Below the pieces are notes generated by a model. It was not told where the DNA came from and ran no database searches. It saw only the letters and a list, made by a program, of their open reading frames with translations. Both the position numbers and the translations under genes were made by a program. Source: Ostrinia nubilalis (taxonomy: Eukaryota; Arthropoda; Insecta; Lepidoptera; Crambidae). From it: a stretch of 64,000 nucleotides of DNA. The DNA lies in assembly GCF_963855985.1 (NCBI RefSeq), contig NC_087108.1, forward strand, positions 13,472,001-13,536,000. The letters run 5' to 3'. Shown here in pieces: positions 42,001-53,870 of this stretch (position 1 is its first letter; each line of letters starts with the position of its first letter).

Positions 42001-42026
42001 GTTGGCCCAGACTTCAACCTGAAAAG
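42001..42026 (+). CDS. Candidate 26-nt microexon
   Basis: The intron side reads 'actaactaactaaacag' (branch-point-like CTAAC repeats, 41964-41978), then 'tatttatttggttttcag' and exon GTTGGCCCAGACTTCAACCT GAAAAG, then GTAAGTG. Acceptor and donor both match consensus. Phase-1 entry reads WPRLQPEK and phase 0 reads VGPDFNLK; phase 2 hits a stop. Entry from the 39988 exon gives the open phase-1 reading. No protein family was recognised. Flanking intron carries no repeat boundary, so the signals are not borrowed from a transposon. Confidence 0.45.
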
Positions 42027-42357
42027 GTAAGTGTTTTAATCAGTAGTCCCTTAGAATTTTGATCATGATTGTATAATAATTATGATAATACATTACAACG
42101 ATATAAAAATATGCATTGTTTATCGATATCAGCACTGCCCTAGCTCTGAGAAGCCCCGATCGGCTCGCTGCAATTGCGTTAGACAAGTGCCTCCAAGTCG
42201 GGAACTATCTCTGGCTTGTACCGCCCTATACTTTAGTTATAGCATCCAGCTCCCGGATTAGGATTATTTGATTTCTAGACTCGCAGTGCAGGCGGATAAA
42301 CACAATACTCGGGGCTCGGCGAATATTTGATAAATTCTATTGTTGGGATATGATGTT
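42027..42357. other. Intron side of the microexon; GC-rich block at 42127-42330
   Basis: The block with 'gctctgagaagccccgatcg', 'gctcgctgcaattgcgttag' and 'ctggcttgtaccgcccta' is open in two plus frames for over 40 codons. No splice-bounded frame or family is recognised. Confidence 0.3.
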
Positions 42358-42445
42358 GTTCGTTCGTTTCAGCCAAATGATGTCCACTGTTGGACAAAGG
42401 CATCACCCAAGGCTTTCCATAATGAACGGTCCTGCGCTGCCCTGA
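42358..42445 (-). mobile_element. RTE-type LINE 3' end
   Basis: 'gttcgtttcagccaaatgat', 'gtccactgttggacaaaggc' and 'cataatgaacggtcctgcgc' is the reverse complement of the 37.5-kb ending. About 85 bp only. Confidence 0.65.
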
Positions 42446-43404
42446 TTATTTTATTAATCGAATTTTATTAATTGAACTCGTATTAATTTCAGATATTATT
42501 TTATGATGAAAATCTATGATTCCGTTGCTTAACTTCTCACTAACCTAATGTTAGCTATACATGTTTGTTTATGTAAGGGGACTTAATTGAACTTAGTTTG
42601 AAGAAGGTTTTTTTTTCTATATCAATAGTTACAGGCACATCCAAGTATTAATTTTTTTTTTTTCAAAATGACACTTACTGCCGCCACACAATGTTTATCT
42701 TGGAGTTTTGTTATAATCTGTAAAGTCAATATCGACAGTCTATAGATGAAATTAAAATAGTAAGACACGGGTCTTAACGCGAAAGTTTAAAGTCTATCGG
42801 TGTTCACTGTGGATAACATAAACAATACTAATTACAGCGCTCGTAAATAAAATAGAAAGCACTTAAATCGCGAGCAGTTAAAAATGCATGACAAATCAAA
42901 AACGGAATAAATTGCATAGCGAATTTAAGCTCGGAACAAAGCTTTGTTAGTAACTGTGAAATCAAATCAACATTTTTAGATCCCAATGAAACAACGCTCA
43001 GGATCACGTTACCTTTATTTTCAGAACCATTGTATTACCTACTTTGTTGTTCTAACAAAGAATAATAATGTTTTTCAGAGTTTTTCTACAGCTCAGAGCA
43101 AAGTTTAGTCTTAAAATAAATTAATGTTACATTTTTGAATTTATGAGGCGGCGAACCTTATCTCATGGCTGTCACTTTTGCCTTCTTAAGCGTTGTTATG
43201 TGACGTTGATAAAGTGTGCTATTTTATAACTTGTCATGAGGTCAAAATCACTTAGATTTGTTGTTTCTTTATGGAAATGTTAAGCATTGGTTTCCCTGTC
43301 GTTACTAAGGTTAAATTTAATTGTTGAACAAAATTCAAGTATAGATGGCATTTAAAACGCAATAAGTATTGTGGCATATTTTGCAGTTTTAATACTCTTT
43401 TTTA
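42446..43404. other. No feature recognised
   Basis: AT-rich and unassigned. Confidence 0.4.
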
Positions 43405-43491
43405 AAATAAACAATTTGAAAAAATTTAACTGCCTAAGGCGCCGCCTAAAGTCCTGCCTTAGGCAGTTTGATTTTTTCAAGTTGTTTATTT
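43405..43491. other. 87-bp stem-loop, possible small-RNA hairpin or tiny MITE
   Basis: The left arm 43405-43440 (aaataaacaatttgaaaaaa... ending actgcctaaggc) pairs with 43456-43491 (gccttaggcagt... ending gttgtttattt): 36 bp with about three mismatches. The 15-nt loop is gccgcctaaagtcct. Size and shape resemble an animal miRNA precursor, but inverted repeats of this size are also left by small transposons. No other copy was noticed in the window. Confidence 0.6.
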
Positions 43492-44748
43492 ACAATTTAG
43501 TTTGAGAAGCGACTCTATTCGCTAAGAAATTTTAATTACGATTTAATTGTCTTGATTATTTTACAATATAATTTCTAAGATAACAATGGTTTAATTATTT
43601 TAACGTTAGAGTAGACAGTTTTGAAACTTTAATTAGGTCAATGACGTTTTAACGAACATGAAAACCGCATACTTTAATCTTTGAAAGCAGGTTTCAATAA
43701 TTTTAACCAAACAAAACCAAAACTCAAATTTCAAATCAGTAACGTTAAAAATTGTCTCAACCATTATTTGACAAAGACGCCCCATCCAATTTTCCATGAC
43801 ACACCCCGTAACTAATCACAATAATCAAATAAAAAAGGTAAATTAGGAGAGGTCACCGTAAGGTCAGGGGTTGTTTCGGAAATAATGACCTTTTGTACGT
43901 GACTCGATTTGAGAACAAGGGTTCTCAGAACAGAGTATGTATTCGTATTAAAAAAACAAATGAAAGTATTTTCTTAATAATATGGTAAAATTATTCAGTC
44001 CCAGCCCATTCAAGAATTGTTACAAGTATTTGCTCCGATAGATTTAAATTAAATTACCTAGCTTTGTACCTATTATTCACTTTACAGTATCCATATTATT
44101 ATGTATTACCTACTGTGGCTAAGTACAGCTTAGGACATTTATGATCCACCAATGATAGTTCATAGCCTAGGTTAGGTGTTATGGTGGCACTAACCGTTGG
44201 TTGATGCAATATACAGTCATGTCGCATTGTCATAGCCATTTGGGACAAATGATGTTAAATTAGCTAGCTAATTATTGCACTCCCAAATACCTACATTAAT
44301 TTCGTTTACTTTTCATAATTGCAATAACGCTACGAACTTCTTTTCACTTCCTGAAAATCTTTTTTAGGAATTAATTCCGATTTAAAATCTAATTCTACTG
44401 GCTTAATCTGCCTTTAGCTTATTTTTGAAAGACCAAATTTTAAATTAAATAAAAGTGGCTTCATTCTCATTAATTGCTTCGATTAAAACCAGATTGTTCT
44501 ACCAGGGGGTAGTATATGAGAGCCAGGGAAGAATATATCCTCCATAGAAGTAGAGTTACGGCCTCCATGTGGCATTAAGGAACCGCATGCGCTTCAAATT
44601 ACTATTAATTTGGGTGATTACGAGACACGGAAATGCGCCCATGGGAAACCTCCCATGAAATTAGGCGTCGTGAATATTTTGCTTTGGAAAATCACATAGC
44701 GAAATTAGGTCATTTATTTTAGAAGAAACATCTAGAACGACAGATAGG
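43492..44748. other. No feature recognised
   Basis: AT-rich and unassigned. Confidence 0.4.
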
Positions 44749-44985
44749 TGACGCATGATGGATATAATAAATAAATATCCCTGGACATTTTACACTCGCT
44801 TCTAGTCCCAAACTAAGCAAAGCTTGTACTATGGGTACTAGACAACGGATATAAACATACTTAAATATTTTTTTTTGTAAATACATTAATATTCTACATA
44901 GTAACACCCAGTCCCATCACAGAATATAAAATTCATCATTTCAGTTTCTGCCCCGCCGGGAATCGAACCCGGGACTTCTCGGATA
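44749..44985 (-). mobile_element. tRNA-like retroposon (SINE-type)
   Basis: On the minus strand the head reads 'cccgggttcgattcccggcg', containing GGTTCGATTCC, the Pol III B-box/T-arm consensus. It continues 'gggactgggtgttactatgt' and 'tagtacccatagtacaagct', then 'tttgggactagaagcgagtg' and ends in an AT-rich (TATT)n-like tail near 44760. The 3' half matches the 34.2-kb insertion. No convincing A-box was found, so it may be a fragment of a larger family. Confidence 0.55.
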
Positions 44986-46696
44986 TAGGAATATATTTGG
45001 TGGTATACTTACTCTCACCTTAGAGGTGCAGATGCGATATTATGGAGCAAACTTGCCCAGAAAATACGTACACTGGTATCTTGAAGGCCAAGGCCCAAAT
45101 TATCAAGTTGTTTTATAAAAACTTCTGTTGTGTTAAAAGATATCAAACCCTAGATTGTTAGAACAATTCCTTGTAATGACATTTCAGGGTATCTACCAAT
45201 TTACGTTGTAAAAACACGACTACATTTAACTAAAATAATCCAGAACCAGAGGACTGTTTTTGTTGCAGTAGATCTGGATTAACCGTAGATATTTAAAGTA
45301 ATTTTAAGAGAATTAAGCTGCTATTATTCTCCATTTTTTATAAAAAATATGAGTTTTGTTTGGACAATGTTTCTGTACTTTTAAGATAAAAATTCTCATT
45401 AAAATATTGTATTGTGTTTTATCTCTTTGCTTCGCCGAGATTTATGCTATTAAGATGACACCCTCAGATGTCTAGACTCCGGAGAACTTGGAGCCAAAGA
45501 TAAATAATACAGACATGCCACTGTCAGTAATTCACAGAGTATTTTTTTGTTGACTACTTTAGTTAACCTTCATTCTTGGAGGGTCATTTGTTATTAGTAT
45601 TTGATAGGTTATTCATATTATTTTTATTTTATAACACATCCTGTTCATTTATTACACATCAAAATTCTATTTCAGAGCCTACCTAATTCTATAAAGTGGA
45701 ATTGCAAAAATCGTTATTTTTTATATTCCGTTCTGGGAAATATTTGACTGATGGTATCCATAATAATAGTTTACTTATAATGAAATACAAACGACTAGAC
45801 ATTATTTCTTTATCTTGTTAAAAATGTGAAAATGTGCTAACCTACTATAACCAAATTAGATTTAATAAAAAATATAAAATCTTTATGCAAACTTCGCATT
45901 GTCGGGAAGACGCAGCTGCGCACTTAATTGAGAAACCCGACATGGGCAAGTTACTGGTACTTTTTAAAATATTAATCTCTTCAAAACAGACCTTCTGTGC
46001 TGTACTGTATATTCTATGACAGACGCTAGTTCATGTCCCGGGTAATGACTACGTTACTAGTTTGGATTAGTTTATCTTAATTAAACGCTAACATCACTGG
46101 TGAACTTGAAAGTGATCAAATCGATTAATTTGCTAATATAAACCCTCTTTACATAATGAAGTTCTTAGTTCGCTACAGTAATAACCTTTCATACGAGTAT
46201 TAACTCAAGTGTAAATTCTATTGGTTATAACTTAATGTATACTGATCATCAATTAATGTTCTCAGCCATCAACTTTTTGCGGGTAGTTTTTAGTAAGTAA
46301 GAACTTTCTATGAGTACCTTTGATTTGGTACCTTACATAATACTCGTAGTTCCTTACAAATATAGTCTGAAACTGGATTTTTCAGTGACTTCAACAATCA
46401 ACTTCAAGCATTCAACAACCTTCCTTATCTTAGACCATAGACCTTCACTGATATATTCTGGGTAAATTATCCACCACAATAATTTTAAAGTGTGTCAAAC
46501 CTATCTTCATTTATCTATCATCAAACAAGCGATCACATAATCTAATGTAGGCCTACTACAAAATTAAATGTTACAATGTCTACAGCCAACGGTTTTGATA
46601 GGTATTTAATGATTTTTAGTGGGGCGTCTTCAACATCCAATCATAATCAAATATCGTTTTCAATAAGCAGTCTTAAGCTTCTTGCTCGTGTAACCA
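44986..46696. other. No feature recognised
   Basis: AT-rich and unassigned. Confidence 0.4.
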
Positions 46697-47063
46697 TCCT
46701 ACTAATATTATAAAGGTGAAAGTTTGGATGTCATGATGTCTGGATGTCTATATGTTTGTTACTCTTTCACGTAAAAACTACTGAACGGATTTTGTTGTAA
46801 CTTTACAGTACGAGTATTATTGTTTATAACCCAGATTATCATAAAGACTATAATTTATGATGATATGTGACACATAAATTTCAATAAATAAATAAGACGT
46901 CTTAAAAGCGCCATCTATCGTCATTGGTTAAAGTCTACAGCGCTGGACAAACTACTGTTTTTGAAATTCGTAAATATTCATGCCGTGAAACGCCATCTAT
47001 GAACATGATATCTAACGGAGGTAAAACGAGGTCCACGCGTACGAAGTCGCGGGCGGCCGCTAG
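46697..47063 (+). mobile_element. Helitron-like element
   Basis: Begins A|TCCTACTAATATTATAAAG and ends 'cgcgggcggccgctag' before T. The first 170 bp follow the 220-432 element (tctggatgtctatatgtttg; ctataatttatgatgatatg) and the last 40 bp the 26270/17338 ending. In between is a segment with 'agcgccatctatcg' and 'gaaacgccatctatgaac'. It therefore looks like a mosaic of two families. Confidence 0.66.
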
Positions 47064-50000
47064 TAATACAATAGAACTAATATCTTCGTGAGCATATTCT
47101 GGGGTTCATAAATAAAAACGATCCAGACGGGGGAGGTAACTTTTATTTTATCAGAGCAGACATATTGGACTGGCTCATCGATTAGTCTCTCAAGTTAAAT
47201 AATTAAATCTATGCCACAACTGAAGTAATGATAGTAGACTTCAACTGACTGATGGTGTAAGTACTGAGCTGAGAAGCACTGAGCAGTAGGATCCTCACTG
47301 ACTGAAAGCACCCCTGATTTCTCTTCATGCTAATTACTGACAAAAACTGTTACTAAATTAGCATTAAACAGTAGCCAAACCCAAAATTGGACAAAACTAA
47401 TGAACTGCCTAGACGTTAAAGACTAAAATTGACACATTTTCAACGTAACTAAACATTTAATTTTATTTTTGATAGTTTTCGGCAGTTAATTCAAAGTAAA
47501 GTTACTGACCAGGCAGTCTATTGTGTTATGAATAATGTATGTCATTGCGATGCCGCTGCCCTCTAGCGGCCAAATTTAAAATTGCTTTCAATGTTGACTC
47601 GCCAAGTTTGATAATAACCCGGTTTTAATTAATACCGCTCCATCGGCCCACTCCACACGAGTTTTGTTTCAGATTTATTAAGTTAAGAGTTGAGTTCAAC
47701 TACGAATTTTCAAAGTTTAATAGCTTTATTTTATACTGGATTGTTCCCGTTGCTTTGTATAAAATTGGTCCGTCGTAAAAATACAAATTTCGGTCAGGCA
47801 GAAACAATACAATCCAAGTCGCGGATTGCCAAACTGTATGACTATAAACGCCTATAGTTTGTACTGGGTCTCTTTGTGGATTTTAAGTACAAAACCGACA
47901 AATCGACTCCTGCGACAACTCGACCCCTGTGATAACTCAACCCCTGCGACAACACGATTTTTTTCAACACAACACTTTTGACTTACTTCAAACGGTATCA
48001 ACACCGCTGTGCTGGACCCTACTGTTGAAATTAGGTACTCTATTAATGATTTTATCAATGTTATATGTAGCTTTAGAAATTCTTCTGATAACTCTTTTAT
48101 CGTACAGGCAGTCACAAAACCACATAGCAAAATGTTTTCCTCCATAAATTAGGTACTTATGTAAGCGAAGACATAAGAAATAAAACAAAATATGCTTCTC
48201 ATTGGAATTATCTCCTCAAAGCAGAAGTTTGGTACAAAGTCGTCAGGCAACAAGCTATCTTTATTGCCTCTTGCAAGTAGTTTGCCGAGAGAAAATAAAC
48301 TTAGGGGTCAACCCTGCGAAGCTGAAGCACTTCAGAATATCTGTCCGTCTCTTTTACACATACTAGCTTTCACGACGAGCGAGAAAGATAGATGGAGTCG
48401 ACATTTTAAATTAACTAAACAGGGTAGGGATAGAGACCAGTCTAGCTAAGTGTAGTAAGAAATGAAATTTACTTAGAGAGCTTATAGACAAAATTGACAA
48501 AGTAAATTGTTTTTTTGCTCATATTTCAGAATACGTTAGTTCGTACGTAACATTATTTATGGTTTTATAGTAATGTCGGAATGCCTACTCTACCTAGATT
48601 TAATTAGTGATTACATTTTTTATTTTAAAATATTGTCTATTTTATAATAGCGTAAATACACACTAGATATTTTTTGTTGATTCCCTTTTAATTACATAGT
48701 AAAACACCCCGTGATTAATCTTCCTTAAACATTATCTGAGAAACACTTGTCAACGTTGAGGGCCCGCTTTTGTTTCACGGAGTGAGCCCACGCACTATGA
48801 AACCAGGAACAGTAAGTTCGCCGCTAAATTATTAGTTTGGTATTTGGTAATTACCTAGCAGAAATAAAAATCTACCCAATAACCACAAATTATCAACTTT
48901 TTTGGAAAGCAACTTTAATAGTATTCAGAAAATAATGCTTCAATTGCTTTAGAAGGTAACGTGACCAATAATGAAGTTAAGAATATAATCAACAAAATAC
49001 TTAGGAAGTTCAATTACTTATTTGTGATCAATTAAGTAAAAGTTTGGCTTATGATACATTACAGTGTTTTTCTCGGTCGATACACCACAAAATACTGACC
49101 AAAGAAATTTGGGACGTGTATAAATGCCCTAGTAAGGGCCTATGTACTGAATAAATTATTTGAATTGGATTTCTTCTGGCGGCCCAAAGTGTGCGGGAAG
49201 GTCTGAACAAAGACAATCTCTTAAAGCAACTGCCAATAAAAAGGACCCATTAAGTAATCTGCAATCACATCGCGATCATAAAAGCACTTAACGCGAGCAA
49301 GCCCTCTGACCCTCGCACCTCTTGGCGCGAGTGAAGCTGACAGCACACTTCCCTAATTGTTCGGGGGTTAGAGTTTGGCCGAAAATTAAAATGCCCCTAA
49401 TTTGTCCGGGTGACGGGAAAAAACGAGGGAGAATCCGACCTTTTTTCCCCGCACGAAATTTTCCATAACTTTCTTCGTTAACGTGAATAGTTGAAAAGTT
49501 TTTAGCGACCGAGATTTTAATATCCTCAAACGGGATGTGGCAGGATCATCATTGTTCCTTCGGCACTTCCCTCATTAAGCCAGATTTCTTTGAAGCTGGA
49601 ATTGCTACTTTTGATACCTCAACATCGCTCTTTGGAAACTTGTTCTGAGTTCTCGGGACTTAGCACGAGGCTTGGTAACTTTCATGCATAATCATTTTCA
49701 TAAAACGATCAGTTGTACGTAATAAGGAAAATCGACCCTTCGAGCCTTTTTATTTTTTTCACATCTGTTTCCTTGTGATATTACTCGTATGTGTGTCTTT
49801 TGCTGGTACATACGTAGGTAATGTGAATAGACTTTGAAAGAACGAAGAACTCTAATTGCATACAGTCTTTTATCGCCGGATGCCGGATTAATTCCAATTG
49901 GTTTTCATATGACATAATTGCATTGTGTTTAAACTTTGGACCTTAGAATAACATTGGAGAATAAATACAGAGCGAGTTTAATTTTCTTAATTTTCCTGTC

Positions 50001-50347
50001 AACTAGACTTCATATCTTAGATTTTTGACTAGACCCAGACTGCATTTAAGTCTCTCCTACTTCCATTAATATTCATGTAACATCTTACCATATTTTACAC
50101 GAGTAAAGCCACAAAAGAATATTATTATCATTTTCCCAACGAATATTCTAGGACCACCTTTTATTTCCAGCGCCATTTCCTAAAACCGTGCATTACCTCC
50201 ATTCAGCATTTACGCTGTCGTCCGCAAAATGGCGGCGGCGCTAGCATCTAGTTTAAAACTCAGATTAGTGTTGAAAAATTATCGATAGTTTTCACGCCTC
50301 TATCATTAAACTATTTTCATTTCACTGGCGCAATCAGTCAAGTATAA
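47064..50347. other. No gene recognised; CG-richer segment 49160-49470
   Basis: Several 65-97 codon frames (47852-48449) show no family resemblance. The 49.2-49.5 kb stretch (gcacctcttggcgcgagtga; tttgtccgggtgacgggaaa) is less AT-rich than its surroundings but not open. A weak splice-bounded 29-nt segment at 48783-48811 was considered and not called. Confidence 0.4.
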
Positions 50348-50860
50348 TACACTCGACATCAAATAAATCGCACCTCCTGTAACAAGCACTTTTCAAACGT
50401 ATACATCCCCACTACCCACCAATATTGGCACCATTTAAAAGCCTAGTTCTAAACTTCATTTAATTAAAGGAAAGGTTTTTACCCCAAAAATGTGTCTTTA
50501 GAAGAATCCAGAGTCACTTCTTAAAAAAATAGTTACGGTTGAGCCAACTTTTGTGGCTATAAAACTGTTAAATTGGGATTAATCGCTATCCATTTGTTAA
50601 AGAGGACACGTGAGATCATTATTCGGTTTTATAACTACAAAAATTGGTCTACTTGGTCCCAGAGGTGGGCCTTTTTTCAGGTCATATTAATATGGTACCT
50701 ACCTGTTAATTGTTTATAAAAAAATTAATGTGTTTTTCTTTAAGTTTATTTATTGGGCTTCCAAATAACACCAATATTGTAGGGGCACCATGATTGTGTC
50801 AGAAGTAAATTTTTAAAGTTCGCGTCGCGGAAGGTGCGATTTATTTGATGTTGAGTTTAT
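50348..50860. mobile_element. MITE of about 510 bp with CTCRACATCAAATAAATCGCACC ends
   Basis: 'actcgacatcaaataaatcg' at 50351 is mirrored by 'cgatttatttgatgttgagt' ending at 50856. Weaker inverted similarity continues inwards (caatattggcaccatttaaa against the complement near 50770). TATAA occurs just outside both ends and could be the target duplication. No open frame. Confidence 0.68.
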
Positions 50861-52507
50861 AAAATAAGTGTGTACATAATATTCATACTACTAACTTGCA
50901 TAAAAATTGATCCCATACTTACATATAAATCATTCTTATAAAAATATATTCTTTTTAGTCGTACAAAATAGTTTCAGCCATAGTTAAAAGTATTTTTAGA
51001 ACCGTGAACATTTAATATTTTTGAAACTTAGAGGCTATAATCTGATTTTGGTACCACGACACTATCGATAGAATATGACTACCGCGACACCCTGCCCTAG
51101 GTTTAAAACTCGTAATTTAATGACAGGCGCGGTGAAGAACTTCACAGCACGCTCCGGCGACCCTTTTTTAGCGGGCTTAGTTCCATCCTACAAAATGTTA
51201 CTTTGACTAATAAGCGCTAGGACTCGTTTAACTTTGTTCCAGTTCCAACTATGACTAGCAGCATATTGTTCTCGGAGCATTTGTACCAGGGAAATGGTGT
51301 AAATTTTGGCGTAGCTTTCCCAGAATGATGTAATTTAATTTCTGTCGGTGTTAATATGGCTAATTTAAATGAGATAGGTAGATCTTGTATAGCGAGTAAA
51401 GGAGTCTCATAAACCCACTATCATAAAGGTTTATAAACGGTTTTTACATAATTTTATTATTTTGGTTAATTAACTGAAATGTTTGCGTTTCAGGCGGTAT
51501 TAGCGATTCATATCGTCATTTGAAATACTGACATTTAGGTACGGTGGCTTTAGGTAAACAACTTTGTATTTCACAGATTGGTTATCTTTGTCAAAATTAT
51601 CGGGTTTTGTAACACCTGATTTGTAAGTCCCTTTTTTGTGACTTTTTAGAAACTACAGAAATGAGTTAATTCTTAACCTGATATTGTATCAGAATCTGTT
51701 TATTTTAATTTCTTATAATTACGTTTATATTGGATTGGATTAACGGAAATAAACAATATTATAGACAACACGTTAGGCAAAAGTTTCTACCGTTAATTTG
51801 TTTAATAGGCATAAAAAGTTAATCGCTGGACTTAATCAAAGGGCAAAGGGCGCTTTTGTCGCTATAATATGATTAAAACGTTTTCCTGCTCAGAATTCAA
51901 TAAGTGTGTAACCTAAAATATATCTTTCTGAATAATTTTATTCATTACAATACTGGTAGCATTATCCAAGTCCGAACCCATTTCTTTTGAGCGAAATTTG
52001 TAAAGACTTCAAATACAAAATGTCCTCGAGAAAAACCCATAAAGCTTAGATTTCATGTAAATTCAAGTACGTGCTTACGGAAAGAAATGGCAATACAAAA
52101 AAGATGGGACGTTTAAAATATGTATTCAAAGCAAATAAATTGGGTCAATTCTGGAGGAGTGTGGAATAACAAGGACGGTGCAAATGGCTGACATAAATAC
52201 TGGGTATAGAGACGCGGTGAGCGAATCGATGAAGATCTTTTTATGAATTCGGTGTTCGAATGTTTAAATCGATTTACTGTGATGAGATTGGGTCTTTGAA
52301 TTATTCGATATGGTAACTAACCGTTTTTCTTTACTTTTCCGTTTCATTTTTTGTTCTTAAATTATGAATTGAACTGTTTTTCGTTGATACTCGTATCATG
52401 CCAACTACATTGAGACATGGATAGACAGACAGATAGAGTATTAGTAACTTTATCTTTTTTTCGATTATCAGTAAGATTGACCATCTGTAGATTCTGGTGA
52501 AGTCTTA
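50861..52507. other. No feature recognised
   Basis: AT-rich and unassigned. Confidence 0.4.
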
Positions 52508-52636
52508 GGCTGGGTTGCACCATCTTACTTTAACTTTGACAAAATATTAATTAACGTCAAAAATCTGTCAAACTCCATACAAAAAGCACCGATTATCGTC
52601 ATAGTTACCGCTAAAGTTAGGTGGTGCAACTCAGCC
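52508..52636. mobile_element. GGCTGRGTTGCACC MITE, copy 2
   Basis: GGCTGGGTTGCACCATCTTA to 'gtggtgcaactcagcc', flanked by TTA on both sides (52505-07, 52637-39). It is the best-preserved copy for the target duplication, lying in the opposite orientation to copy 1. Confidence 0.8.
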
Positions 52637-53163
52637 TTAGTTCCTAAATAAACAAACACGTAAACTATCAAAGAAAAAACAAACCGATTGGAAATCGTTC
52701 GGAAACTATTTCCAAAACCAATAATTTAAGGAAATTATTGGTATTGGAAGATAATGCAAGGGCATTTATTTTCCCATAACATAACATCCTCGTAAAATCG
52801 TAGCGCGCTCCGTTTGCAATAATAGCTAGTCGTGGTGCAAGCGGGTTGCGTAAACAGACTCCAGTTATGAAGAATTTATTAGAATATGGAATAAGTAGGA
52901 ATTGGGAGATGATTCACTGCTGAAACACATCTTAGATTATTCAATCCAGTTCATTTATTAAATTTTAATTGGTAAAAACGGTAACATTGTTATTAAGAGC
53001 ATGAACCAAGGGCAATATTTTTCTTTAGCTAGCGGAAGTTCTTGATGTGAGGGTTTGATGCCAGAATCAATCATATGGTGTTAAAATGCTAGATTCGAGT
53101 GCGGTGGTCCTTTATTTGCTTGCTGGATTAATTAATTATTAAAACAAACTAAATATCTTACCT
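52637..53163. other. No feature recognised
   Basis: Unassigned spacer. Confidence 0.4.
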
Positions 53164-53240
53164 ACATCATCATCATCAGCCATAGGACATCCACTGCTGA
53201 ACATAGGCCTCCCCCACGATGGATGACCGGTTGGTCCTTA
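53164..53240 (-). mobile_element. RTE-type LINE 3' end with (ATC)n tail
   Basis: 'catcatcatcatcagccata', 'ggacatccactgctgaacat' and 'aggcctcccccacgatggat' is the reverse complement of the 27.8-kb ending. Non-coding 3' sequence only. Confidence 0.68.
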
Positions 53241-53870
53241 CCTATTTAGTTAGATTTATTAATTTTGCAACAATTATTGTTAAATGATTTGGAGGATGTA
53301 CCCTATGAAGTTTTCTCCGTCAAAAACGGTTTTTAAATTGAATTATAAAGACTTGAAAGATGTTTTCTCTCGAAGCCAATATCAATAATCGGAACTGCCG
53401 ACACCAAATTGAGCCCGGCCCGCTCCAGAGGCGCAAACAAACCAAAACGCGTGTCACTTACAAGGAAAATATTTTCAATCTGATTCGGCGAAAAGGTTCC
53501 TCTTTCTCTAGTTTATTTAGTACAGTCAGCATCAAATATTTCGTGAAACCCAAAGTGGCCAAAAAGTAGGTAACCTTAACAACCTTATTCCGTCAATTTT
53601 GATATAGAAAAATATTGAACACGTATAAGTATTTTGAATTGTCAATCAAACAAATAATTACAAAGTTATAGTGCGTTGAAGTACCGCGCGACGTCACAAA
53701 GTGCTGCAATTTTACGCACTCACTGACGTCACGGGCCTTTTCTTTAGAACTTTGGCACGCTTTATCTCTTTACATTTTCATTAGTTTTAAAAAGTGAAAA
53801 ATACGTGTCGAGTAGTTTTTGATAAGCTAACTGATGGAATAATTAAAACTCTTGCTTTTTTACCCAGGAA
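53241..53870. other. No gene recognised
   Basis: Unassigned; a 69-codon frame at 53360-53569 has no family resemblance. The patch at 53680-53745 carries two 'gacgtcac' motifs in 'cgcgacgtcacaaagtgc' and 'actgacgtcacggg'. Confidence 0.35.

Noticed and set aside
44935..44970. A true tRNA gene on the minus strand
   Set aside because: Only the T-arm/B-box is evident; acceptor stem and anticodon arm could not be found, and the downstream sequence matches a dispersed repeat.
48783..48811. Second 29-nt microexon (before GTAAGT at 48812)
   Set aside because: The donor is perfect, but the acceptor would end in GAG with a weak pyrimidine tract, so the interval is not convincing.
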